From assembly GCA_010094045.1 (NCBI GenBank), contig ML986667.1:4982-68981 (forward strand): DNA of 64,000 bases, given 5' to 3'. Both the position numbers and the translations under genes were made by a program. Origin of the DNA: Lojkania enalia. Its lineage: Eukaryota > Ascomycota > Dothideomycetes > Pleosporales. Under the pieces are notes generated by a model. It was not told the origin of the DNA and searched no databases. It saw nothing but the letters and a program-made list of their open reading frames with translations. Shown in pieces: positions 24,660 through 34,227 of the stretch (the first letter of the stretch is position 1; the number at the start of each line of letters is the position of its first letter).

Positions 24660-27600
24660 CTACCGCCCACTAACCGGACTGACTATCCCTGCACTACTAC
24701 CCGTCGGACTCCTCGCCATCACCGGTTTCACGTTCGGTACTGGGCTCATCGGGTCGCGCTGGCTCGAGCTCTGGCTCGACGTTCCCGAGCCCAGGCTACC
24801 GCTGCCATGGCTTCCCTTCCTGCCGTTCAGCAAGCCCTGGGCGCTGAGCGGGTTGTCGTGCATGGTAACGGTCGGGGAGCTAAGCTCGTCAAAGCCATCG
24901 GTGAAGCCCGAGATATTGGAAAGCATCGATGAGGAGCGGCCGCGACCGCCGCGAATCGAGCCAGGGGTGCTATTGACCTGTCCTGATAGGGGTGGGAACG
25001 AGAAGGCGGCGAACGACCCGCCATGCGGAGACATAGTGGTATTGGTACCAGGCAGAGGGCCTTCAGGAGTCGTAGGAATAGATGACGGCTGCTGGGACTG
25101 CTGGAACACGAGAGCTTCGTAGTGTTGAATGGTCTGCATGGCTTGGGCGGCTGCAGCATTGAGGTCGCCAGCACGGCGTTCAAAGCCGTTGATATTGCTC
25201 CGATACTGGTTCTCAATGTGGTTTCGTTCTTGTAGAAGTGCGAGGCGCTCCAGTTCCTTCCTCTGCTTGGCAGAATAGCCCTCCTTATTTGCGGTAATGA
25301 GACGCTCGTGTTGTTCATTGAGCCTACTCTGCCTATGCTGGAGACGCTCCCGCTTCTGCAGAGCAGAGGTAATATCGGACTCAATGCCGTTCGCTTGGCG
25401 TGCGATCTCACGTTTGACACTCTCTAGCTCTGCCGAGACGGACTCCTTGTAATCTCGTTCCTTCTTCCATTCCCGCTTCGTTGTGGCAGCTTCTGCAGCT
25501 TCGTCCTCCGGGATATCTCCAAGTGCGTCAATCTGAAGGGCAAAATCTGCTGCAGCATCCTCGGCTTGGCGAATGTTCTGATTGAACTGAAGGACCCTTT
25601 GGCGTTGACGTTCATCACTGCCTCCAGCGTTAGCGAGGCGATTGCTCAATGTATCTACCTCTTTCTTGATGGCGGTGATTCCAGCCTTGTGATCCTTGCG
25701 ATTACGCTTTAAACGGTTGCGGTAGTCTTGGAGTTTCTGGTCGGCGGCGGCAATGGAGTTCTTCAATGTGGTAGTTGGTGATGACGGGCGTAGCGACTGG
25801 TGAGCCGGAGGAGAAGCTATAGAAGCTGAATTTGAGATGAGCATGCGACATTGCAAAAAAAAAAAAAAAAAAAGAATTAAATGACGAGTCTTACCTTGCT
25901 CGGCGGTAGGACCGGCAGAGGTAATAAGACTTGCAGAGTAGAAGGCTTCATGATCAACTGTCCGAACAAACTCGCAGAAGTAGTTCGAAAGGGCCGTCAA
26001 CCCGAAAATTTCTCCAACCCACATGCCTTTTCCCTCCTCGCCCTCATACCCAAGTAGCGTAGCCTGGCGAATCCGCGTCGAACTCCAATCGGCACCGTTC
26101 ACACGTATGTAGAAAGGTCTCGACTTGTCAACTGCGGACCCAACATTCCCATTTTGCTCCTCCTGCGGTATATCAAAACCCACCATTTCATGTATGCTGA
26201 CCCGAAATGAAATGTCAGAATGGCCTATTTCCGAAATCCAAACGCGGTCATCTTCCGCTCTCCAAACAGCATTTCCAATGTGATTTGCATCTTTTGCGTT
26301 AGCCTCTCCAGCGTCGTTTGCTGCTCGGCTACTTTCCATCTCTTTAAGAACCGTAACTTTTGTGCTAGCAAGCGCAGCCCAGAAAGGCTGTTGACTCCGA
26401 ACATGGGTCGCTTGCTTCCTCTTCCTTCTACTACTACTTGCTTTATCCTTGTGGGAATGTGTTGCGGGCGACGGTCCGGGTGGACGGCCATCGCCACTCG
26501 AAGAACTTGGGACATCCGCGTTCGGATCGAGATTGGTGGTGGTAGTGCGTGGAAGGTGGACGCCGGCTTCGGGGTCGGTCTTCTTGCCGGTCGGAAGCGA
26601 TTGTGCAGCTTCTCGTCTTGAAAGAGAACGCCGAATGATGCGAACGACACCCTGTGCTAAAATATGAATCCCTAGCAGGCTCCTCGGCCAGCCATGGGGC
26701 GTAGAAAAATTTTCCTGATAAGAAGGGGTACTGGGCGGACTCGCTAAGAAATCAAGGCCTCCCCGGGCGAGTCCTGTCCACAAGAATTGGACGATATGTT
26801 GCCGGAGAGGCCTGAATCGGAAGAGATGATTAGAAAGAATGATGACGAAACAGATGAATATGCTGTTTGTCGTGCCGTTCTTCCCTGCTGCGGCGCCACC
26901 GAGTGCTATAGCAATGACGGCCTGGGCAAGGTCAAGGAAGAAGTTCTGCACGGGGACCCAAAGCACCAGCCAGAGCACAAGTATGAAGGCGTCAGCAAAA
27001 ACGATTGTAAAGAGGGAGGGCGTGCCGCCGGAACCTTGGAAGATGTCGGTGAAGGAGGGGAATGCAGAGAGAGCAGAGAGGGGGGTTCCGGCTTGGGGCG
27101 GCACGAAGGTAAGAGTTGCAAAGAGGAACTGGACGATAGTGAGGACGGTGGGGGGAAGCTGGAGGAGGATGATGAGGATGGCGAGGACGTCCCGCAGAGG
27201 ACAGGACGAGAGAATGGTGGTGGCTACGGTCAGCATGTTGGCCTTGTACGCGGGTGCCATCTTGGAGCCATTGGCATCGACCCGCTGGGGGGCGCTGGGA
27301 GGCGGAGGAGGCGCGTGGTGTGGAAGAGGCCCGCTATTGTCGTATGGGCGGAAGGGCTCGATGCCGTCGAGCGAGGCGTCAGAGCCCGCGCGCTCCCTCT
27401 CCTCTGCAGGCCTGGCAGACGCATTGCCGGCGGTGTTGTTCGCGTGCGCCAACGTTCCCTGAGCTGAATCCGAGGGCGTGGCCGGCTGCGTCATGAACTG
27501 CTGGTTTACATCGTGCAAGAGCGGCGGCGTCGGCGGAAGGGGCTTGCCGTTCCCATTGGCGGTGCCGTTGAGCTGCGGATTGCTCTTCTGCTTGGTGATG

Positions 27601-27674
27601 CGCTTGCCTGGAGCCGCGAGGCCGTTCTCATGTCGCTTGTCGTGCTGGTTCGTCCTCTTGCCCTTAGCAACCAT
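24660..27674 (-). CDS. acrB: AcrB-like ubiquitination-network membrane/coiled-coil protein
   Basis: Resembles Aspergillus nidulans AcrB, a protein genetically linked to the CreB deubiquitination network and carbon repression. Two exons: 27674-25895 and 25825-24660, giving about 981 residues. The 69-base intron (25894-25826) is in frame, so an unspliced reading of 1004 codons is also open, but its Leu/Phe run comes from a poly-T tract and the GT..AG ends are good. The N-terminus is disordered and Pro-rich; about residues 145-290 hold three to four hydrophobic segments (LLQLPPTVLTIVQFLFATL, FILVLWLVLWVP, SIFICFVIILSNHLF). A long Glu/Arg/Gln-rich coiled coil spans roughly residues 620-850, and the C-terminus is Ser/Pro/Gly-rich. 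This order of elements matches AcrB. Confidence 0.87.
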   Translation of the reverse strand: MVAKGKRTNQHDKRHENGLAAPGKRITKQKSNPQLNGTANGNGKPLPPTPPLLHDVNQQFMTQPATPSDSAQGTLAHANNTAGNASARPAEERERAGSDASLDGIEPFRPYDNSGPLPHHAPPPPPSAPQRVDANGSKMAPAYKANMLTVATTILSSCPLRDVLAILIILLQLPPTVLTIVQFLFATLTFVPPQAGTPLSALSAFPSFTDIFQGSGGTPSLFTIVFADAFILVLWLVLWVPVQNFFLDLAQAVIAIALGGAAAGKNGTTNSIFICFVIILSNHLFRFRPLRQHIVQFLWTGLARGGLDFLASPPSTPSYQENFSTPHGWPRSLLGIHILAQGVVRIIRRSLSRREAAQSLPTGKKTDPEAGVHLPRTTTTNLDPNADVPSSSSGDGRPPGPSPATHSHKDKASSSRRKRKQATHVRSQQPFWAALASTKVTVLKEMESSRAANDAGEANAKDANHIGNAVWRAEDDRVWISEIGHSDISFRVSIHEMVGFDIPQEEQNGNVGSAVDKSRPFYIRVNGADWSSTRIRQATLLGYEGEEGKGMWVGEIFGLTALSNYFCEFVRTVDHEAFYSASLITSAGPTAEQGKTRHLILFFFFFLQCRMLISNSASIASPPAHQSLRPSSPTTTLKNSIAAADQKLQDYRNRLKRNRKDHKAGITAIKKEVDTLSNRLANAGGSDERQRQRVLQFNQNIRQAEDAAADFALQIDALGDIPEDEAAEAATTKREWKKERDYKESVSAELESVKREIARQANGIESDITSALQKRERLQHRQSRLNEQHERLITANKEGYSAKQRKELERLALLQERNHIENQYRSNINGFERRAGDLNAAAAQAMQTIQHYEALVFQQSQQPSSIPTTPEGPLPGTNTTMSPHGGSFAAFSFPPLSGQVNSTPGSIRGGRGRSSSMLSNISGFTDGFDELSSPTVTMHDNPLSAQGLLNGRKGSHGSGSLGSGTSSQSSSQRDPMSPVPNVKPVMARSPTGSSAGIVSPVSGR

Positions 27675-29366
27675 AAGGCGGGAGGGCGGCGGTCTCCCCG
27701 GGTCGGCTCGACTGCTGCACAGGACGAGCCAGACTGGAAAAACGGGAGCCGCTGCTCAGCAAGAGGATGTCGGGGGGGAGGGGGAGAGGAGATCGTGTGC
27801 GGTCGAGGGGGGAGTGTAGGTGAGACTGGGCTTGCGGAGGCTACGAATTGGTACTCAAGTCATGGACTTGGCGCGCCGCCCCCGATTTGCCTGCGGATGC
27901 GGAACCTGCCAGAGCACGCCTGGCAGCTGGCGGGACCGTGGAACAGGACAATTTTTTGCCTGCCAGTGCTGCCGGTGCCCACGCTGTCCACGGTGCGCTA
28001 GATGGAAGGGAGGGGGGGGGGGGGGGCGCAGCCAATCGACGATAGCCAGATCGATTTCACTCGCGAGGTGCCAGGGAGAAGTCCCTAGGTAGCAGCAGCC
28101 GTGGTGGCAGCAGTAGCAAAAGGATGATGCTGTTTCGCTCCGAGGCTGGCCGCACCGTTTGGTAGCCCACCGTTTCAAGTCTCCCTACCAGCTACGCAGA
28201 TACACCTAGACCTGGGGGCGAGAAGACGTCCAGCAGCGTCCGCAGCACGCACGTAGCACACTGCACACGACCACTGCTGCTGTTGCCGGAACTATTCCCT
28301 GATGCTCCGGCCCCCTCTGCTGCTGCTGCTGCTGCTGCTGCTGCACCCGCACCCGCACCCGCACCCACGCCTCACATCACGAATCCATCAGCCGTATCAG
28401 CTGTGCTGTCGATCATTTCGCCGAAAGAGGAACCGGATGCTGCTATGGCATCTCCCGAGCTCTACTCTAGGGCCACCAAAAGGCTTGCCCTCACGAGCCA
28501 CGTCGCCAAAAAGAGGCCTCTTCCTCCCGCTTGAGTCTTGACTCTCCGACGCCGCGCCCTCGTATGTCGATCCGCTTTCGACGCCTCCCAGATCTCCCTC
28601 CACTGCGCTGCAATAACAATGTGCTCGTTTTGACTCCGGCTCTGCCTCCGCTCCCTCTTCGCACAACTGTAGCCCCTCAAACAAAACAGTCCGCCGGGAG
28701 CCAATTATCACACAGCGGTTGCCATTTTAGCCCGAGTGATTCATTTGCGCAAACCAGGCTCCCCTGAATAACATGCCTCGTTTTTATGGATCGACGGCGA
28801 ATGAAAATCTGCCATGATCCATCGGAGCAACACCGCACACCGTATCGCCTCTGCGCCTGCATCTGAAGAGCCTGTAAAAGAGCAAAAACATGCAACCTCA
28901 CGGCCCCCCAGTCTTACTCACCCTTTGCCCATCCCAGCTCTTGTTTGTCATAATCAGACTAGGCCGACACAGCTGCCGAGGTACTCCCCCTACCCCTACT
29001 AGCTACCTAGGTATTTCGTCAAGATGCGTGAACGCTGCAATATATTTCAATATAAAGTGACTTTGATTGTGGGCACATCGCTCGGCATCTACTCGGAAGT
29101 TTTTTCGACATTTGCCAGTTCCTGGAAAGCATTCCCGCCACTCCTTCGTCTGTCCCCGCCGGTCTAGGGCCGACATTGGTGCTAAGATGGAGCAAGCCAA
29201 TAGCGTTCGCATGCATTACAGATTAGGAAAACCCGGGGCAGTCACGCGCTCAACGGCTGTGCAGATCCTTCAGATACGGCAAAGCAGACGGCGCCTCGCC
29301 GCCAAAGGCGATCATGCAAAAAACCATTGCGAGCAATCATTGCTACATAGGGTGGGAAAGAAGCCT
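27675..29366. other. Upstream region of the AcrB-like gene
   Basis: About 1.7 kb with GC-rich low complexity: a G15 run at 28012-28026, a TGC triplet run at about 28317-28343 and ACCCGC repeats at about 28344-28368. An 83-codon frame at 28283-28534 (+) begins with an Ala/Pro run made by these repeats and shows no family resemblance. No gene supported. Confidence 0.5.
28012..28026 (+). repeat. G15 homopolymer
   Basis: Fifteen consecutive G in the region upstream of the AcrB-like gene, preceded by further G groups; prone to length variation and possibly to G-quadruplex formation. Confidence 0.85.
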
Positions 29367-30483
29367 TTACAGGTCTACTATGCTACCTAGGTCTTCTTTC
29401 GCGTCGATTCTGTCCCAACTGCCCTTCTCTAATTTCCGCACTCGCCCGATCAAGTCCAAAACTTTGTTCCCGAAGTAGTGCTTAGCTTGCTCCTGCAGCT
29501 CAAACGTCTCTTGAAGTTTCTCAACCATGAACGGCTCTAGCGGGGCTTTCTGTGCTGCCTTGTAGTCATATACCACGATGTCCTCGACGCATCTCGCCGC
29601 CGGTCTGCGATGCAACTCTGAAAGTATGAGCACGTCGAGGATAAAATGGTCTATATTCGGTTCGGGGCGCTTTCTCAACTTGTGTAGTACTGTTACACGA
29701 TCCGGGTATTTCATAGGCTTGGCCGCCTTCCGTTAGCAAAAAAAAAAAAACTCATCAGGTCCATGCCGGGACGCATACAAACTTATAGTCGGTCTTGATG
29801 CTCCGTAGAATCATGCCAATACCCGTTGGCGTTACCAGCTCGCTCCATTCCCTTTTATGGGTGGGGTCCAAGACATTGGCGAAGTTGAGAGCCCAGTTTA
29901 CTCGGGCAGATTCGGCATAGCGGTTGTAGACGACGTTGTTCACATGGCCTGTTACACAGTCAAAGTCTGCTCCGAAGGTCGACGAGCTGGCCCAGTTAAA
30001 TACCCTTGACACATTTAGCTACGCACAATGAGACTGTAGGGGGGCCTTTTCGCCAGGCCTTGTCTCACCATGCTGTCCTATAGGTGCCCCCAAACTGCAT
30101 GTTAGCTGCCGTGCTCCCAATATTGCAATGCTAGTAGTTGGGGGGCGTAGTACCATCTCTCCCCAGACTACCTCCTGCCGATAAAGGCCCCTCCTATTCT
30201 TTTCCGTCAGGAAACCCTCGCTGCCAGCAACCAGTCCTCTCCAATCAAGAGCGATCTCTTGCAATATTGAACCTGCCTCTTTAGTCTGCTCAGCCTTTAA
30301 ACCAAAACTAATGCATTTCCCAATTCGCGCCCTCAGATCCGCGAGCCATCGGGGGTTCAACGAGGCAGTGGCGGGCTCGTCACTGCCTGATGGTGTTGAA
30401 TAACTTCGCGCATGGCGGGGTATGCGGTGTTGGAGGGAGATTGAGACGGAAGAAGGGAGCTGCCGCATAAGTAAGAGCCGCAT
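29367..30483 (-). CDS. Hot-dog-fold [16 protein letters not shown] mitochondrial protein
   Basis: Proposed exons: 30483-30154, a 9-base exon 30077-30069 (Asp-Ser-Met), 29949-29779 and 29717-29367, about 286 residues. The N-terminus is basic and Ser-rich (RIPRHARSYST), fitting mitochondrial import. The 4HBT-type core reads VVWGEM-DSM-GHVNNVVYNRYAESARV, then TDYKF-PMKYPDRVTVLHKL across the last intron. Substrate unknown. The second intron does not close cleanly: the donor GTGAGA follows DSM, yet the only nearby AG (29950-29949) uses the G needed for the Gly codon, leaving the frame one base short. A canonical alternative (exon 30094-30069, then acceptor before 29990) keeps frame but replaces DSM with a 22-residue segment alien to the family. 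The other two introns are normal. Confidence 0.72.
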
Positions 30484-30957
30484 TATGCCCGAATTGTCAT
30501 ACTCTGCAAGGGAATATATTCAGTCAGGTTTGATGCCCCGCAAGAGCATGCGAATGGGTATATTCAAGTCCAACCGCGGTTGGTTCTCAGCCCCTCAGAG
30601 TATCCTCAAATTACCTATTAGGCCGAAAGAATTGGCCTATCTGCAATTGAGTTCCTCACCTGTGCATGTGGGGACGGCGGTAGGTGGTTTCTCTGTCGCT
30701 AGTAAAGAGCTGTTGTCAAAATAGAGATGTCGCGTTGAGCCTCGGTTGTGATTCAGCGATTGAGCTCGCGAATTTCCAACCCTTCGTCAGCCCTGGACTC
30801 GTCTCGGACTTCTTATTGGACCACCCGCCACAACTGCACCTTCTTCCACCTACCACCTTACCCTGTCTGACACGAAGGCAGCTTATCCTTCAACATAAAG
30901 ATCAGTCAACCGACTGCGCCTTGGAGCTTAGACACGTTTCATGCAAGCCAGAGAAAC
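30484..30957. promoter_or_regulatory. Bidirectional promoter of [12 protein letters not shown] and LYR genes
   Basis: A 474-base gap between divergent starts of two probable mitochondrial genes. The LYR-proximal half is CT-rich. No other gene is visible. Confidence 0.45.
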
Positions 30958-31399
30958 ATGGCTTCCACCAATCCCGTTCTTCGCCAGCAAGTCAAGCGGA
31001 TATACAAAGGTGAGCCGGCAAAACTCGCGATATCTACCCGCCAGGATGTCAAGTGACTAAACATAGAATTGCTTCACATGGGCCGAGACTACCCTGAAGG
31101 CTACGATTACTTCAGAACCAGACTGCACAGAGCATTTGCTTCTCAACAGCACCTCACAGATCCAGACGAAATCAAGAAACGAATCGGACGGGCCGAATTT
31201 GTTAAGAAAGGCAAGCGTTCTACCTCGCCATAGCTAATTTAACGAGACATGAGCTCACAGGATGCATCAGAAATAGAAGCAATGTAAGTATGACCGCATA
31301 TGAGCCGCAAGATAATGATATCATATTGACCGTCATTCCGTTTTTAGGTATTTCCTCAAGAAGTACCGTAGTCTTCGCCATCGTTACGATCCCTACTAG
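30958..31399 (+). CDS. LYR-motif protein, LYRM5/ETFRF1-like
   Basis: Small mitochondrial Complex1_LYR protein of 86 residues; the mammalian relative LYRM5 (ETFRF1) binds the electron transfer flavoprotein. Four exons: 30958-31009, 31067-31210, 31271-31283 (13 bases) and 31348-31399. Joined, they give [21 protein letters not shown], then a DEIKKRI-type stretch, [28 protein letters not shown]. The family length is about 88 residues, so the gene is complete. Intron 2 (31211-31270) starts with GC (G|GCAAGC) instead of GT. It converges on the methyltransferase gene with 90 bases between the stops. Confidence 0.88.
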
Positions 31400-31489
31400 A
31401 CGAACCGAACTCCATGCAATGCTGGTCAAGTCAAGCAGTGACCGTTTCTCAAGGACATATGAAAATTGAAAACGGTACGCCATTCTATT

Positions 31490-32662
31490 TCACACCTTGC
31501 GACACCACCAAACGCCCACCTCCAGACATTCTCCGCTAGAAGCACCCTTTTGTTCAAGCAAATTCGTCATCATCCAACCCCACCAACGCTGCCACTCCTC
31601 TTGATTTTTCCCACTGACTTCTTTCAGTAGAGGTTCCATGCTCTCTATCATTTGGATAACGACGAGCAACGCCGTGTACCTGAGCGCCGCCTGCTGTTCG
31701 GTGAGAATGGAGCCTTCGTGCCCGGCGCTACTCTTCTTGCCCCTCGCCGCCTCACTGCCGCGACGTTTCGCAGAGGGGCGTTCCGCTCCAGCTTCTCGCT
31801 CCCAGCGAAGCTCGCCAAGTGGAATAGCTACCCTATGATTCGACATATTGCATAAAGTATCTACCTCTTGAAGCAACATCTGCGATATTCGGGCGCAAGG
31901 CGTTGGAGACAATTTTCGTCTATCTAGTGCCTCTTGTATCCAGGTATTCGAATCCTGTAAGTACTTATTTTGGACCTCTGAGGCAAATGGCGTGATTGGG
32001 GAAATAAGGAAAGTCCCTGTCGACACTGCGCAAGCATACTCCTCCGGATTTTTCCCTGGAGGGGGCGGTGGGTGCGGCAAAATGGATCGTATAACATGAT
32101 CCGTTTCCCAGATCTCCAGCGTTCCTCCAGATCTTAATATACGAGTGGCTTCATCAAGAACTCTTTGAGAAGGGGAACCAAGTGGTACCACTAGACTCAA
32201 ATCTTTCATCACAACTATATCGAATTCTTCGTCATCAAATGGTAGCGGCACCTTGCGTAGGTCATGCTGCACGAATCTCCAATCGATTCCTTGCCTCCTT
32301 AGATCGCCTGCCAGAGGCACAATGTCCAGACCAGTGAACGACACGTCTTCATAGCCCATTCTGTTCAAATATTCGTGACATAGCGATGACCAATAGCCAC
32401 TTCCGCAGGCAATTTCGAGGACTTTGGTAGGAGGGTTCTGAGGATCGGGGGTAGAACCTAGGGCTCGACCGAAGACGGATGTCGCGAGGAAGCTATGCAG
32501 GTTCTGTCGCTGGAGCTCTGGAAGGTCGCAGGGGAGCGGATAAGGGAGGTCTCGGAGGTAGCGTCGTCCATGGCGTAGGACGTAAGGGTTTGACAGAATA
32601 GTACTGTCGTCTTTGGTGCTCCCAGTCGACACGCTCGAAATGGAACCCCGCGTTGCGTCCAT
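31490..32662 (-). CDS. SAM-dependent methyltransferase
   Basis: Single-exon gene of 390 residues. Class I methyltransferase motif I is KVLEIACGSGYW (about residues 80-91); the acidic end of motif post-I is GLDIVPL (about 112), and DEEFDIVVMKDL with RILRSGGTLEIWE provides later motifs. An N-terminal Ser/Thr-rich stretch precedes the fold, and a basic insertion (KRRGSEAARGKKSS) is near residue 300. Substrate unknown; similar stand-alone methyltransferases are common in filamentous fungi. Confidence 0.88.
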   Translation of the reverse strand: MDATRGSISSVSTGSTKDDSTILSNPYVLRHGRRYLRDLPYPLPCDLPELQRQNLHSFLATSVFGRALGSTPDPQNPPTKVLEIACGSGYWSSLCHEYLNRMGYEDVSFTGLDIVPLAGDLRRQGIDWRFVQHDLRKVPLPFDDEEFDIVVMKDLSLVVPLGSPSQRVLDEATRILRSGGTLEIWETDHVIRSILPHPPPPPGKNPEEYACAVSTGTFLISPITPFASEVQNKYLQDSNTWIQEALDRRKLSPTPCARISQMLLQEVDTLCNMSNHRVAIPLGELRWEREAGAERPSAKRRGSEAARGKKSSAGHEGSILTEQQAALRYTALLVVIQMIESMEPLLKEVSGKNQEEWQRWWGWMMTNLLEQKGASSGECLEVGVWWCRKV

Positions 32663-34227
32663 TGAGGGTCCCGGGGGCAGCGCAGGCGAATTTATGCTTG
32701 ACGTCCCCGAAATTGTCCGCCCGAGAGCGTCAGTGGTGGTCAGGTCCCATTGCTTCGCTTCCGCAGTCTTGGGCCTTATGGGATTACCGTTGGCATTACC
32801 GCCGGTATAGCGATACTAAGTTTCAAATTAGAAGGGCGCTTCTCACAAGCAATTATCGGGAGATGCACACCATCATCCACTCGGCCATGGTGAATACCCT
32901 TGCCCCACTGTTTTTTTAGCGTGTTATCGATATTGGGCCTTTCCCAAGTCGACCGATAAGCACGTGTGGCCAAGGGGCCTGGGAGGGTGAGATAGACGAC
33001 TGTTGGCGCGGGACGGGGGGTGGTAGGGGCGGGCTCAGCGCGCGGACACAGTGTTGTTGAAGAAGCAAGAAAGCGGCATCGCAAAGAAAATAGCAACTGC
33101 ATAGGCACTCGCATCTAGTCCGGGTGTATAGAGCCTTGCCCCTCTCCCCCAGCGGCGCGCCTCATGTGGAGCAGGTGAACAGTCCTAGGGCTCCAGTTGG
33201 AATTGCAACCGAGGACATTTGTCCAGGTTTTACACCAATTTCTCCAATCACGAGAGCCTGCGCGCAGCCAGCCCCAAGATGACCCCAAGATTCCAATGTT
33301 CTAGCTCGACAAAAGGCCCTGTCTTGGGCAGCATGGCCGCATAGGTGATGCAGATGTGGCTTCGCTGAGGGCGGATGCAGCCGCTCAAGGCGCTCGTCCT
33401 GCGCGATGCGTGGTGCCCGGCTCACAAAGAACGGCACACACCTAATTGCAAGCAGCACGCGGCGGGAGTGGCGATGGCGCGAGATAGCGCGCTGACTCGC
33501 GCCCATGGGCGGCGTCTAGATTGTGAATCCGTGTCCTCTTGTGATCTACGGCGGAGACGTTGTCCGCCCAGCTGTGGAGTGTTGGCGCACGTGACGGGAT
33601 CGGAAAAGCTCTAGGGCCGGCGGCCGCTTGGACTCCCAGCGTCGATACCGTGAAGACTGTCTCGGCCAGCATCACCTACCACTCTCTATTCTTCCTCCGC
33701 GCTCCGGTTGGAACAGCTTTCAATCGGTCTGGCATAATTGAGACTGCTTGTATAACTGCATCGGCCTCCTCTGTTTCGGCGGCGGCGCAGGTACGTGCGC
33801 TCTGGTCTTGTCGTCTATTCCGGCCTCACCCTAACACGCTACTCCCCGCCACGTACAGCTTCCTAACGACGGCCCAGACAGGCACTGCGATATCAATACC
33901 CACAAGAGCTACTCGACCAGCGTGGTACTACGACTGTTCACTATCCGCGTGCTCTCCTCACGACACTCGTTGCCGACCGGCCCCCACGTCTACGCAATCG
34001 CAAACCCATAGTGAAGCGGTGCCCGAATACATGCCGCCAAGCGGCAGGCCATAGACAGCGACGGCATATGAAGGCTTTGCGTGCGCTTGCCCATGTACAA
34101 ACGAAGAAAGTCACGTCCTCAATCCTCACCTCCGACCTGAACCCCGAGCTTGAATCTCCCCGGGGCGCTCGCTTTGACCCATCTCTGCCCTGGGAACTAT
34201 TAGAATCTTCCGCCGCGACACCCTTAG
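32663..34227. promoter_or_regulatory. Divergent upstream region of methyltransferase and CCR4
   Basis: About 1.6 kb. The half next to CCR4 is C-rich and probably includes a long 5' leader with several ATGs. Open frames of 110-164 codons here have no domain resemblance and overlap on both strands. No gene supported. Confidence 0.45.

Noticed and set aside
26787..27467. 226-codon plus-strand frame
   Set aside because: Antisense to the membrane region of the AcrB-like gene; Gly/Glu-rich composition is a shadow effect.
28283..28534. 83-codon Ala/Pro-rich plus-strand frame
   Set aside because: Its start is made of TGC and ACCCGC repeats; no conserved domain and overlapping frames are open as well.
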